From Seleniivibrio woodruffii (GTDB taxonomy: Bacteria; Chrysiogenota; Deferribacteres; Deferribacterales; Geovibrionaceae), in the NCBI RefSeq assembly GCF_004339245.1, contig NZ_SMGG01000003.1:868770-932769 (forward strand): a stretch of 64,000 bases of DNA, given 5' to 3'. The position numbers were made by a program, and so were the translations under genes. Below are positions 8,505 through 16,633 of this stretch, in pieces; the first letter of the stretch is position 1; the number at the start of each line of letters is the position of its first letter. The notes beneath the pieces were generated by a model. It was not told the DNA's origin and ran no database searches. It saw only the letters and a program-made list of their open reading frames with translations.

Positions 8505-10103
8505 ATGATACTCGTAACGATGGTAATAGGGATTTCTGCGGTTCTGTCGTGGTATCTCGGAAAATACATGGCCTATATTCTGGATACCGAAGCGGAGGGA
8601 ACATGGCGTACCTATCTTAAACAGTTTGCCGTGTTCAATGCCTTAATGTTCGCTGTCTGTTTCACAGTGCTGTCATTTCAGCAGTATCTGCCGCTGAATC
8701 CGGACGGCAGGGGAGCCTTGACGCCAGACCTTATTTTCAACACGACAGCTTCATTCGTGACGAATACTAACCTTCAGCACTATTCGGGCGAAGTATCCAT
8801 GAGCTATTTTTCACAGCTTTTTGCCCTGATGTGGCTCCAGTTCGTTTCGGCGGCAACGGGCATTGCGGCTCTTGCGGCTCTGTCCAGAGGTCTCAGCGGA
8901 AAGGGATTCGGCAGCTTTTATAAGGATATGACCCGTACAACCCTCTTTATCCTTCTGCCTGCTGCTTTCGTTGTTGCTGTGCTTCTGATATTCACAGGCG
9001 TACCAATGACCTTCGGCGGCACTGTGGAAGCCCATACTCTGGAAGGGGCGATACAGAACATCGCAAGGGGGCCGGCGGCGGCGTTCATCGCAATTAAACA
9101 GCTCGGCTCAAACGGCGGAGGATTCTTCGGGCCAAACTCAGCCCATCCCTTTGAGAACCCCAGTTTCCTTTCAAACATAATAGAGACCATGAGCATAATC
9201 ATAATCCCCATGTCCTGCGTCTGGATGTTCGGAAGGCTCACAGGAAAAATGCGCCATGCCGCAGTCATTTTCAGCGTGATGCTTCTGCTTCTGGTGATGA
9301 AGGTGTCGTTCGCTTCATATTTTGAATCAGCACCGACAGGTGCTCTGGCTGGGCTTGATGTTCAGACATCGTCCAACCTTGAGGGCAAGGAACTGCGGTT
9401 CGGAACCTCTGCCGCACCCCTTTGGACAGCCGTCACCACTTCCACCAGCAACGGTTCGGTGAACAGTATGCACGACAGCCTTAACCCGCTGACGGGACTT
9501 GTGCCTCTGACGGGAATGTGGCTGAACGAGACGTTCGGCGGTGTCGGTGTGGGGATGATAAACATGTTCATCTATATCCTGACAGGTGTGTTCATCTGCG
9601 GGATGATGGTGGGCAGAACTCCTGAATATCTGGGGCGCAAGGTCGAAACGCAGGAGATGAAACTGGTGCTTCTGGCTCTTCTGGTGCATCCGTTCTGCAT
9701 CCTCGGCGGCACGGCTCTGTTCACAATAATGCCCTGGGGTGCGGAAACCGTTCATAATGCCGGAGCGCACGGGTTCACAGAGATTCTTTACGAGTTTACG
9801 TCCGCTTCCGCCAACAACGGGTCTGGTTTTGAGGGGCTTGGAGACAACACCCCTGCGTGGAATATAGCAACCGGATTGGTCATGCTTATCTCCCGCTATG
9901 TGCCAATAGTTCTGCCGCTGATGGCTGTTGGCTCTCTTTCGGCCAAGAAAATATCTCCCGACACGAACGGAACCCTCCACACCGACACATTGCTTTTCGG
10001 CGCAGTGATACTGGGCAGCATAATCTTCATCGGCGCACTGCTTTTCATGCCCGTTGCTGTTCTGGGGCCTGTGTCTGAATACATGGCAGGAGCTTTAAAA
10101 TGA
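8505..10103 (+). CDS. kdpA: KdpA, potassium-binding subunit of Kdp ATPase
   Basis: The 532-residue, multi-pass protein is the channel-like subunit that selects potassium. The four selectivity loops are recognisable: VTNTNLQHYSGE, GSNGGGFFGPNSAHPFENP, TTSTSNGSVNSMHD and SASANNGSGFEG. RTPEYLG, also typical of KdpA, is present. ATG 8505 is chosen, since GAGGAG lies 9-14 bases upstream and kdpF ends at 8493; the frame is open upstream only within the kinase and kdpF. It overlaps kdpB by four bases. Confidence 0.96.
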   Translation: MILVTMVIGISAVLSWYLGKYMAYILDTEAEGTWRTYLKQFAVFNALMFAVCFTVLSFQQYLPLNPDGRGALTPDLIFNTTASFVTNTNLQHYSGEVSMSYFSQLFALMWLQFVSAATGIAALAALSRGLSGKGFGSFYKDMTRTTLFILLPAAFVVAVLLIFTGVPMTFGGTVEAHTLEGAIQNIARGPAAAFIAIKQLGSNGGGFFGPNSAHPFENPSFLSNIIETMSIIIIPMSCVWMFGRLTGKMRHAAVIFSVMLLLLVMKVSFASYFESAPTGALAGLDVQTSSNLEGKELRFGTSAAPLWTAVTTSTSNGSVNSMHDSLNPLTGLVPLTGMWLNETFGGVGVGMINMFIYILTGVFICGMMVGRTPEYLGRKVETQEMKLVLLALLVHPFCILGGTALFTIMPWGAETVHNAGAHGFTEILYEFTSASANNGSGFEGLGDNTPAWNIATGLVMLISRYVPIVLPLMAVGSLSAKKISPDTNGTLHTDTLLFGAVILGSIIFIGALLFMPVAVLGPVSEYMAGALK

Positions 10104-12130
10104 CAAAAACAGAGAGGCGTGAGGCTCGTTCCTCCGCAATATTCAATAAACAGGCGGCGGCCTATGCGGCTGTTCAATCCATCAAGATGCTGTCGCCGAA
10201 AGTGATGATAAAGAACCCGGTGATGTTTGTCACCGAGATGGGTGCCGTGCTCTCAACAATATCGCTGTTCGCCGTGTCGGCGGATGCCTATGCGGTTTCT
10301 GTTACTGTGGTGCTGTGGTTCACGGTTATTTTTGCAAACTTTGCCGAGGCTCTGGCCGAAGCGAAAGGAAAAGCGGGGGCGGACAGCCTTAAACAGGTGC
10401 GCAGGGAAACAGTGTGCACAAGGTTTGTTGACGGCGGGTCGGAGCAGATCGTCTCTTCGGAGCTTAAGGTCGGCGACAGAGTATTGGTTGCAGACGGCGG
10501 TATAATACCCTGTGACGGCGAAGTGGACAAGGGCATTGCCTCCGTTGACGAATCCGCAGTGACCGGAGAATCCGCACCAGTAATAAGGGAATCAGGCGGC
10601 GACAGAACAGGTGTGACCGCCGGAACAAAGGTGCTGACCGGAAGCATTGAGGTCATTGTTACGGCGGGAGCGGGAGAGTCGTTTCTGGACAGGATGATAT
10701 CACTTGTTGAAGGTGCAGTCCGGCAGAAAACTCCCAACGAGCTGGCTCTGACTGTCACCCTTTCGGGGCTTACTCTGGCATTTCTGATGGTCACTGTCGC
10801 TCTTCTGCCCATGGGCAGATATTTCGGTGCGGAGCTGTCAATTCCAACACTGACCGCTCTTCTGGTATGTCTTATCCCCACCACCATCAGCGCACTGCTC
10901 CCCGCCATAGGCATAGCCGGAATGAACAGAGCGCTGGCGGCAAACATTCTGGCCAAGAGCGGAAAAGCGGTTGAGCTTGCTGGCGACATCGACACCATCC
11001 TTCTGGACAAAACGGGCACTATCACCGTGGGCAACAGGCAGGCGGTGGAGTTTGTTCCTGTGGAGGGAGTTACCGGAAGAAAACTGGCGGAAACGGCCAT
11101 GAACGCTTCATACGGCGACACTACGCCGGAGGGGAAATCCATTGTGGTTCTTGCGGAAAAGCTGGCGGGGCTGGAAGCGGATATACCCGACGGTGCGGAG
11201 ATTATAATTTTTTCGGCGCATACCCGCCTCAGCGGTGTCGACAGAGAAGGCCGGAAACTGCGCAAGGGGGCATATGATGCCGTGACCGCTTTTGTTCAGC
11301 AGAACGGAGGCCTAATCCCCCCTGACCTGAAAGAGATAACCGACAGGATAGCTTCGTCCGGATGCACACCCATTGTCGTTGCGGAGGATAACGAGATTCT
11401 CGGTGTCGTTTCGCTTTCAGACGTTTTGAAAGCGGGTATTCAGTCGAGGTTTGCGAGGCTCAGGTCAATGGGCTTGCGGATAATCATGGTGACGGGAGAC
11501 AACCATCTGACCGCAAAGGCAATTGCCGATGAGGCGGGAGTTGACGGATTCGTTGCCGAGGCAAAACCGGAAGACAAACTTAACTATATAAGAAAAGAGC
11601 AGAAGGGCGGGCGGCTCATAGCCATGATAGGTGACGGAACAAACGATGCTCCGGCTCTTGCGCAGGCGGATATCGGCGTTGCCATGAACTCCGGCACTCA
11701 GGCGGCAAAAGAAGCGGGCAATATGGTGGATCTGGACAACAACCCCACCAAGCTTATTGAGGTCATCGAAGTAGGAAAACAGCTCCTTATGACCCGTGGA
11801 GCACTAACAACCTTCTCCGTGTCCAACGACGTTGCGAAATATTTCGCCATCATTCCGGCGATGTTCATCCTCGCCATGCCCCATCTGGCAGGGCTGAACA
11901 TTATGCGTCTGGCATCCCCCGAAAGTGCGGTGCTGTCGGCACTGATATTCAATGCGGTGGTGATACCCGCTCTGATCCCACTCGCCATAAAAGGGGTCAG
12001 GTTCAGAGCTATGGGTGCGGATGCGCTTCTGAGGCGCAACCTGCTGATATATGGTCTTGGCGGGGTGATTCTGCCTTTCGCAGGGATAAAGCTGATCGAT
12101 ATGCTTCTGTCGGCAGCGGGAATATTTTAG
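10100..12130 (+). CDS. kdpB: KdpB, catalytic P-type ATPase subunit
   Basis: The 676-residue protein carries the P-type ATPase signature DKTGT with the phosphorylated Asp303, the actuator motif TGES, the nucleotide-binding KGAYDAV region and the hinge GDGTNDAP, plus about seven membrane helices. It hydrolyses ATP to drive potassium uptake through KdpA. The start overlaps the kdpA stop (ATGA) and the stop lies 9 bases before the kdpC start. Confidence 0.97.
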   Translation: MTKTERREARSSAIFNKQAAAYAAVQSIKMLSPKVMIKNPVMFVTEMGAVLSTISLFAVSADAYAVSVTVVLWFTVIFANFAEALAEAKGKAGADSLKQVRRETVCTRFVDGGSEQIVSSELKVGDRVLVADGGIIPCDGEVDKGIASVDESAVTGESAPVIRESGGDRTGVTAGTKVLTGSIEVIVTAGAGESFLDRMISLVEGAVRQKTPNELALTVTLSGLTLAFLMVTVALLPMGRYFGAELSIPTLTALLVCLIPTTISALLPAIGIAGMNRALAANILAKSGKAVELAGDIDTILLDKTGTITVGNRQAVEFVPVEGVTGRKLAETAMNASYGDTTPEGKSIVVLAEKLAGLEADIPDGAEIIIFSAHTRLSGVDREGRKLRKGAYDAVTAFVQQNGGLIPPDLKEITDRIASSGCTPIVVAEDNEILGVVSLSDVLKAGIQSRFARLRSMGLRIIMVTGDNHLTAKAIADEAGVDGFVAEAKPEDKLNYIRKEQKGGRLIAMIGDGTNDAPALAQADIGVAMNSGTQAAKEAGNMVDLDNNPTKLIEVIEVGKQLLMTRGALTTFSVSNDVAKYFAIIPAMFILAMPHLAGLNIMRLASPESAVLSALIFNAVVIPALIPLAIKGVRFRAMGADALLRRNLLIYGLGGVILPFAGIKLIDMLLSAAGIF

Positions 12131-12139
12131 GTGATTGAT

Positions 12140-12661
12140 ATGAAAAGTGATATAATTCAGAGTGTTAAAGCGGTTGTGATAACAATGTTCGTCTGTAGCG
12201 TGCTCTACACGGGTGCGGTCTATGCAGTGGGTTTTCTGGCAAAGGACAGGGCGGAAGGCTCGCTGATTTATAAAGGCGGAAAAGTCATAGGCAGCAGGCT
12301 GATAGCGCAGGGTTTCACAAGCGGCAGATATTTTCATCCGAGACCGTCTGCTGTGGACTATAACGGGGCAGGCGCAGGCGGAAGCAACCTTTCGCCCTAT
12401 TCAAAAGAGATAAGAGAACGGGCTGAGAAAATAATTGCCTCAAACGGCAAAGGGTTGCCTGCGGATATGGTTACGGCATCGGGCAGCGGGCTTGATCCGC
12501 ATATCAGCCTTAATTCCGCCATGTTTCAGGCGAAACGGGTTGCGGATGCGAGAAAAATGGACATAAACAGGGTCGTTGCCGTGATAAACGGACACACGGA
12601 CGGCAGCCTGAAAATTGTGAACGTGCTTGAGCTGAACATGGCTCTGGACAATGCGGAGTAG
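12140..12661 (+). CDS. kdpC: KdpC subunit of the potassium ATPase
   Basis: KdpC is a periplasmic-facing subunit with one N-terminal membrane helix (about residues 10-32) and conserved motifs GAGAGGSNLSPYSKEI and GSGLDPHISLNSAMFQAKRV, all seen here. I prefer ATG 12140 (173 residues), because AGGTGAT lies at the right distance; GTG at 12131, in the same frame, would add three residues. It stabilises KdpB and increases ATP affinity in the known enzyme. Confidence 0.94.
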   Translation: MKSDIIQSVKAVVITMFVCSVLYTGAVYAVGFLAKDRAEGSLIYKGGKVIGSRLIAQGFTSGRYFHPRPSAVDYNGAGAGGSNLSPYSKEIRERAEKIIASNGKGLPADMVTASGSGLDPHISLNSAMFQAKRVADARKMDINRVVAVINGHTDGSLKIVNVLELNMALDNAE

Positions 12662-12664
12662 AAT

Positions 12665-13798
12665 ATGAACGGCGAACGGGCGGACAGCTTTCTGCGGATG
12701 ATAAAGCAGGCTCAGCGGGGCAGGCTGAAGATATATCTTGGCTATGCCGCAGGGGTCGGAAAGACCTATAAGATGCTTCAGGAGGCTCATAAGCTGAAAA
12801 GCGAGGGTATCGACGTTGTGGTCGGCTATGCCGAAACGCACGGGCGGAAAGAGACCGAGGCTCTGCTTGAAGGACTGGAGACCTTTCCGCAGATAAGTAT
12901 GAGCTACAGGGGTATCGACATCCATGAAATGGACACGGCGGGGATAATCGCCCGCCGCCCGGAAGCGGTTATTGTCGATGAACTGGCGCACACCAACGTC
13001 CCCGGCTCAAGACACTCAAAACGCTGGCAGGATGTGGAGGAACTGCGCTCGGCGGGCATACATGTCATCTCCGCTTTGAACGTTCAGCACATAGAGAGCC
13101 TGTATGACACCATTGAGAAGCTGACGAACGTTAAGGTTAAGGAGCGGATACCCGACAGGGTGATAGCCGAAGCCGACCAGATAGTGAACGTGGACGTTAC
13201 GGCGGAGGATCTGCGCCAGAGGCTCTCGGAGGGCAAGGTCTATATTGCCGAAAAGATTGAGGCGGCTCTGGAAAATTTCTTCAGGATCAATAATCTGGAA
13301 CATCTGAGGGAGCTTACACTGCGTGAGCTTGCGGCGCATATTGATTTCAGGCAGAGGGCGGCGGAGAAAGAGGAGATGACAGCCAACCCCGATCAGGTGA
13401 TGGTTTGTCTCAGCTCCAAAGGGCCAAACAGCGGGATGCTTCTGCGTTATGCATCAAGGCTTGCGGGAAAACTGAACCGCAACTGGTACGCCCTTTATGT
13501 TGAAACATCCAAAGAGAAGCCGGAAAAGATAGATGCCCACACCCAAAGACTTCTGGGAGACACTCTTGAACTGGCGCAGGAACTGGGCGCAACTGTCTAT
13601 ACCTACCGGAGCGACGATATTGTGGGTACTATTCTGAAATTTGCCGAAGAACACCGTGTGGGGCATATTGTGATAGGTTCACCCGGCAGAAAACTGCCCT
13701 ACTGGAAGCGTGTTCTGGGCGATGTCGGGCTTGCGGAAAAGCTGATTAACGCCAGCAGAGGTGAGAACATCGTGGTGCTGAACACCAGGCGAATGTGA
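12665..13798 (+). CDS. Short KdpD: sensor plus Usp domain, no kinase
   Basis: This 377-residue protein matches only the N-terminal cytoplasmic part of KdpD. The KdpD domain (about 15-220) has the Walker-A-like GYAAGVGKT (26-34) and Walker-B-like VIVDELAHTN, with SRHSKRWQDVEELRSAGI; a Usp-like domain fills 235-377 (CLSSKGPN to VIGSPGRKLPYW). The membrane helices, GAF and histidine kinase of normal KdpD (about 890 residues) are absent, and the ORF ends with a clean stop. Truncated KdpD proteins are known in Anabaena and Deinococcus. Here it closes the kdp operon and may pass a potassium or c-di-AMP-like signal to the separate kinase; that is inference. Confidence 0.85.
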   Translation: MNGERADSFLRMIKQAQRGRLKIYLGYAAGVGKTYKMLQEAHKLKSEGIDVVVGYAETHGRKETEALLEGLETFPQISMSYRGIDIHEMDTAGIIARRPEAVIVDELAHTNVPGSRHSKRWQDVEELRSAGIHVISALNVQHIESLYDTIEKLTNVKVKERIPDRVIAEADQIVNVDVTAEDLRQRLSEGKVYIAEKIEAALENFFRINNLEHLRELTLRELAAHIDFRQRAAEKEEMTANPDQVMVCLSSKGPNSGMLLRYASRLAGKLNRNWYALYVETSKEKPEKIDAHTQRLLGDTLELAQELGATVYTYRSDDIVGTILKFAEEHRVGHIVIGSPGRKLPYWKRVLGDVGLAEKLINASRGENIVVLNTRRM

Positions 13799-13909
13799 TA
13801 CAGTTGCGATAAAAGTGTTTACGGAGCTCAAGACCATATAATGCGAAATAATGCCCGATTGTCGGAAACTTTAATTTTATTAACAATCAATAGATGTTCA
13901 GTGAAGGTG

Positions 13910-13927
13910 CCAAATTAATAAATTTGG
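13910..13927. repeat. A+T-rich perfect inverted repeat
   Basis: CCAAATT-AATA-AATTTGG is a perfect hairpin between the kdp operon and the recombinase remnant. No T-tract follows, so it is not an obvious terminator; it may belong to the decayed element. Confidence 0.35.
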
Positions 13928-13937
13928 TGATCCGTCC

Positions 13938-14129
13938 ATGAAGTATAATAATATTAAAGAGTTTCACTATTTCAGAGCATTAAAGGCTCTCGTGCTGAAA
14001 GAAAGGAAACTTTACCAGACACGTTATACGTTCGCTGTCATGATGCTCAAAGCAGGAGATGAACTGGCTTGGATTCGTGATATGTTGGGACATACTGATT
14101 TGAAACAGAGTTGGTTGAAAGGTAGGTGA
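13938..14129 (+). pseudogene. Tyrosine recombinase (integrase) C-terminal remnant
   Basis: Residues 22-59 of this 63-codon frame read like the end of a phage-type integrase: LYQTRYTFAVMMLKAGDE then IRDMLGHTDLKQ, where the active-site Arg (TR-x-TF) and His (LGH) are recognisable. The usual His after the Arg is replaced by Tyr, the catalytic Tyr region is missing, and the first 20 codons do not look like an integrase. The rest of the gene is absent. Its position 1 kb from the tmRNA gene, a common integration target, suggests a decayed element. The surrounding 13799-14176 holds no other gene that I can support. Confidence 0.7.
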
Positions 14130-14176
14130 ATTGGGTTGGTAAATCTAAAGGCAGAAGGGGCGTTGCAATATCTGAA

Positions 14177-15112
14177 TTATTTTTGTAGCGGAATTTTTGA
14201 TTTTATAATTCTCGTTGGTATTCTATCTTTTTCTTTGTCTAATAAGCTTATGCTATATTTAAGTTTATTATGATTTACAAGAGAACCAACTATTATTTCT
14301 TTTATTGGCATTTGTTCGTTTTGACTGAGTGTCTTCGCACTTGTATCTAACTCAATATACGGCGTTATCATATTATTTCTTACTCTGAATAATATATCTT
14401 GCTTATCAGGCTCATGTGAAAAAATAGACAGAATTATCCTCCACTCTTTTTCTTCTGAGAAAACTGGGTTTTTAATTGTATGTGAAATGTGTTTTAAACA
14501 ATAAAAAAGATAGCTACTTGAATGTACTATTATAGTGTCTTTTTCCTCGTTTTTTGTTATTAGATATAATGCGGATTTGATTAATTTTAAATATTTAATA
14601 ATTACTTCAATGACTAATTCTTCTTGCAATTTTCTATCATAGATTACTTTTTTTAAATTAACAAAAATCCATTCTTTTTGACTTAAATCATTCAGTAAAA
14701 TTGAAGGGTCAAAACCAATTGAAACGCCTTCTCCTTGATTTGCATATCCTTTCCATTGGCTTAAAAGGTCTCCTTTTTCAGAAAAACAAACAATGTAGGT
14801 GTTTGTTATTCCATCATCTATAGTTAGAAGGTGTTGGGTCAATTTTAAGACTTTTATTATTTCTTCAGATTTTTCATTTTCTAATAGTTTTGTTATAATT
14901 TGTTTTACTATTTTATGTCCATATTGAGTTTCATGACTGTCATTAAGGAATTTGACATTTGTTGCCCATAACTTCTTAGTGCTTATTATGTTTAATAAAG
15001 CAACCATGTCTGTGTAATGATAGAGAAGCCTATTGTATTTTACTTTTTCTTTATCATGTGTAATTGAAGCCGCATGTTGCCAAAGTAATTCAGTTACTTC
15101 TTCTGATGTCAT
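14177..15112 (-). CDS. DUF2971-family protein, A+T-rich, probably acquired
   Basis: A 311-residue protein of unknown function. It has the DUF2971 pattern: LYHYTDMVALLNIISTKKLW at the N-terminus, LNDSHE, CFSEKGDLLSQWKGYA, GVSIGFDP and EEKEWRI. The gene is much richer in A+T than the kdp genes beside it and lies between an integrase remnant and the 3' end of tmRNA, as expected of cargo of an element integrated at ssrA. DUF2971 proteins are often found in variable regions; a defence role is sometimes proposed but nothing here proves one. The start ATG 15112 has no strong ribosome site. Confidence 0.7.
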   Translation of the reverse strand: MTSEEVTELLWQHAASITHDKEKVKYNRLLYHYTDMVALLNIISTKKLWATNVKFLNDSHETQYGHKIVKQIITKLLENEKSEEIIKVLKLTQHLLTIDDGITNTYIVCFSEKGDLLSQWKGYANQGEGVSIGFDPSILLNDLSQKEWIFVNLKKVIYDRKLQEELVIEVIIKYLKLIKSALYLITKNEEKDTIIVHSSSYLFYCLKHISHTIKNPVFSEEKEWRIILSIFSHEPDKQDILFRVRNNMITPYIELDTSAKTLSQNEQMPIKEIIVGSLVNHNKLKYSISLLDKEKDRIPTRIIKSKIPLQK

Positions 15113-15139
15113 AGACTACTCTTTTCCTATTAAAAGTTT

Positions 15140-15160
15140 ATCGGCAAATAATCGGCAAAT
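15140..15160. repeat. Tandem 10-bp repeat beside the tmRNA 3' end
   Basis: ATCGGCAAAT occurs at 15140-15149 and again at 15151-15160 (11-bp period). The pair is flanked by AGTTTA (15134-15139 region) and TAAACT (15166-15171), an inverted repeat. It lies 26 bp past the tmRNA 3' end, where recombinase binding sites of an integrated element would be expected. Confidence 0.35.
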
Positions 15161-15185
15161 TTCCGTAAACTATTGATAGTAAAAA

Positions 15186-15531
15186 TGGAGGCGGTGGGAA
15201 TCGAACCCACGTCCGAAGAACTTTCAACCAAAGGCCCTACATGCTTAGTCTATGTATTTGTCTTTTCCCGCCTGCTGAAACACAGACAATTCTACAGGCG
15301 GAAGCAGTCCCTAAATTTCACCCCTGAGCCGAGACAATCAAAGGAGCAATCCCACTAGTTGTTTGTGCCCTCAGTCAGACCATGGGCGAGTCTTAACTGA
15401 GGACATCGTGCCTTAAGCGGCAGCGAGTGCGTATTCGTCGTTAGCAATTATATGCTTTGGCTTTACTAACGGGGTAACCCCCCCGGCATGCTCCCGTGGC
15501 CTACGTTTCCCCGTCGAAACCGTGCGCCCCC
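15186..15531 (-). ncRNA. ssrA: Transfer-messenger RNA (tmRNA, SsrA)
   Basis: On the minus strand the 5' end GGGGGCG pairs with CGCCTCC near the 3' end, leaving the G3-U pair that marks alanine charging; TTTCGACGGGG and GCATGCCG follow as in known tmRNA, and the T arm is GTGGG-TTCGATT-CCCAC. The terminal CCA is not encoded. The tag reading frame lies at 15413-15445 and gives ANDEYALAAA followed by TAA. tmRNA with SmpB rescues stalled ribosomes and tags proteins for proteolysis; smpB is in this window at 59140-59583. This is a one-piece tmRNA of about 346 bases. Confidence 0.97.
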
Positions 15532-15543
15532 GTGAGAAGATAC

Positions 15544-15565
15544 AAAAGCTCCCGCTAGGGGAGCC
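15544..15565 (-). terminator. Hairpin between oxidoreductase gene and tmRNA
   Basis: On the minus strand GCTCCCC-TAGC-GGGAGC is followed by TTTTGTATCTT. It could terminate the oxidoreductase transcript. It could instead be part of the tmRNA precursor leader, because a promoter-like sequence lies upstream at 15577-15604 and the T-run is short. Confidence 0.5.
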
Positions 15566-15576
15566 TTGTTAATGTT

Positions 15577-15604
15577 ACTATATTAAGTAGCACATATTAT
15601 GCAA
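15577..15604 (-). promoter_or_regulatory. Possible sigma-70 promoter for tmRNA
   Basis: On the minus strand TTGCAT (15604-15599) and TATAGT (15582-15577) are 16 bp apart, about 45 bases before the mature tmRNA 5' end, which would leave a leader for RNase P to remove. The hairpin at 15544-15565 lies within that leader, which is a difficulty for this reading. Confidence 0.4.
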
Positions 15605-15610
15605 TAAAAA

Positions 15611-16156
15611 TTACAGTGCCGCAAGTCTTTCCTTTAAGGTCGCCGCCTGAGCAAGGGCTTTTGCGGTTATCTCGTCCTTGTCGCCTGAAACTCCGGGGAT
15701 ATAGGTCATTCCCCATGATATGACATCTTCCATGGTTTCAAGTCCGGTGAATTCCGCAAGGGCTCTCAGCGGCTGGAGCAAAACTGTAAGATAGTTTTGA
15801 CCTTCGGACTCATAGTCCTTTTCTGAGCCGCCGACAGTAACTGATACCAGAAGTTTTTTACCCCTCAGCCTGTCGCCGCCTGTACCGTATGCGAACCCGT
15901 AGAGCAGAACGTCCTCGAACCATTTCTGGAGTGTCGAGGGTGTGCTGAACCAATAGAAGGGGAACTGAAGCACAATGACATCCGATTCGATTATTGCCTT
16001 TTGTTCCTCCGCAACGTCAAACTCGCCCTTCATAAGAGTTTCCGCCAAAACTCTGACGCTTACCCCTTCAACCTTCCTCATCTCATCGGTTATCAGTCTG
16101 TTTGACAGTGAATTTTCCGGATGAGGGTGTCCCATTACAAAAAGTGTCTTCTTCAT
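15611..16156 (-). CDS. NAD(P)H-quinone/flavin oxidoreductase, flavodoxin-fold (MdaB/KefF type)
   Basis: A 181-residue flavodoxin-like protein: MGHPHPENSLSNR at the N-terminus is the phosphate-binding loop for FMN/FAD, and FPFYWFSTPSTLQKWFEDV with the following FAYGTGGDRLRGKKL is typical of the YwrO/MdaB/KefF family of NAD(P)H dehydrogenases. These reduce quinones or electrophiles, or accompany Kef potassium channels. It sits directly downstream of a MarR repressor gene, and a perfect palindrome matching one at the repressor gene lies 15 bp before its start codon, so it is probably induced by a small aromatic or quinone-like ligand of that repressor. Confidence 0.88.
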   Translation of the reverse strand: MKKTLFVMGHPHPENSLSNRLITDEMRKVEGVSVRVLAETLMKGEFDVAEEQKAIIESDVIVLQFPFYWFSTPSTLQKWFEDVLLYGFAYGTGGDRLRGKKLLVSVTVGGSEKDYESEGQNYLTVLLQPLRALAEFTGLETMEDVISWGMTYIPGVSGDKDEITAKALAQAATLKERLAAL

Positions 16157-16171
16157 GCCTTCTCCTCATAA

Positions 16172-16185
16172 TGCTTGTACAAGCA
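16172..16185. promoter_or_regulatory. Palindromic MarR operator upstream of oxidoreductase
   Basis: TGCTTGTACAAGCA is a perfect 14-bp palindrome placed 15 bp before the oxidoreductase start codon. A near-identical site lies at the marR-like gene (16634-16647). Confidence 0.7.
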
Positions 16186-16203
16186 ATTATATTGTATAAA
16201 AAA

Positions 16204-16623
16204 TCAAGTCAGCTTTTTGAAAGCTGAAAACATTTCACAGGCCAGTCTGTCTGCGCTTTCTTTGCCCAGTTTGGATGCATAGTCCTCGTAAAGTCCGTTC
16301 CAGCATGCCTGAATGGTCTCTTTCATGGCCGTTCCGGCTTCTGTGGGGAGCATGGACGAGTTTTTTCCTGATCTGTCACGGGTAATGTATCCCTCTTTGA
16401 CAAGGGTGTCCGCAAATCTGGTTATAGTGGATGGTGCAAGCTCCAGAGCCTCCGCCACCGCAGTGGGGTTCAGTCCCGGCTCCTCTATCACATAGAGAAG
16501 CAGAAAGGCCGCAGAAGGGCACAGTCCGGTCTTGGCAAATCTTTTATCCGCCATCCTGCCGAGTTCTCTTGCCAGAAAAACAGAAGAGAAATACAGGCAG
16601 CCCTGCTCTTTTACATCATACAT
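16204..16623 (-). CDS. MarR-family transcriptional repressor
   Basis: A 139-residue winged-helix regulator: helix-turn-helix around LNPTAVAEALELAPSTITRF and the wing DRSGKNSSMLPTEAG, ending in helices for dimerisation. I choose ATG 16623 (MYDVKEQG), which has GGTGAT upstream; an in-frame ATG at 16644 has no ribosome site and would overlap the operator. It most likely represses itself and the oxidoreductase gene just downstream, since matching palindromes lie before both. Confidence 0.85.
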   Translation of the reverse strand: MYDVKEQGCLYFSSVFLARELGRMADKRFAKTGLCPSAAFLLLYVIEEPGLNPTAVAEALELAPSTITRFADTLVKEGYITRDRSGKNSSMLPTEAGTAMKETIQACWNGLYEDYASKLGKESADRLACEMFSAFKKLT

Positions 16624-16633
16624 GCTATCACCA

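Noticed and set aside
10288-11265. Long minus-strand frame of 325 codons opposite kdpB
   Set aside because: It lies fully antisense to the highly conserved kdpB and encodes a Ser/Thr/Pro/Ala-rich sequence with no motif: a reading-frame shadow.
15186-15230. Apparent tRNA 3' half
   Set aside because: It is the T arm and acceptor of tmRNA; no anticodon arm is present.
15173-15358. Plus-strand 61-codon frame beginning VGIEPTSEELSTK-like
   Set aside because: It is the reverse complement of the tmRNA tRNA-like end, a known source of false proteins.
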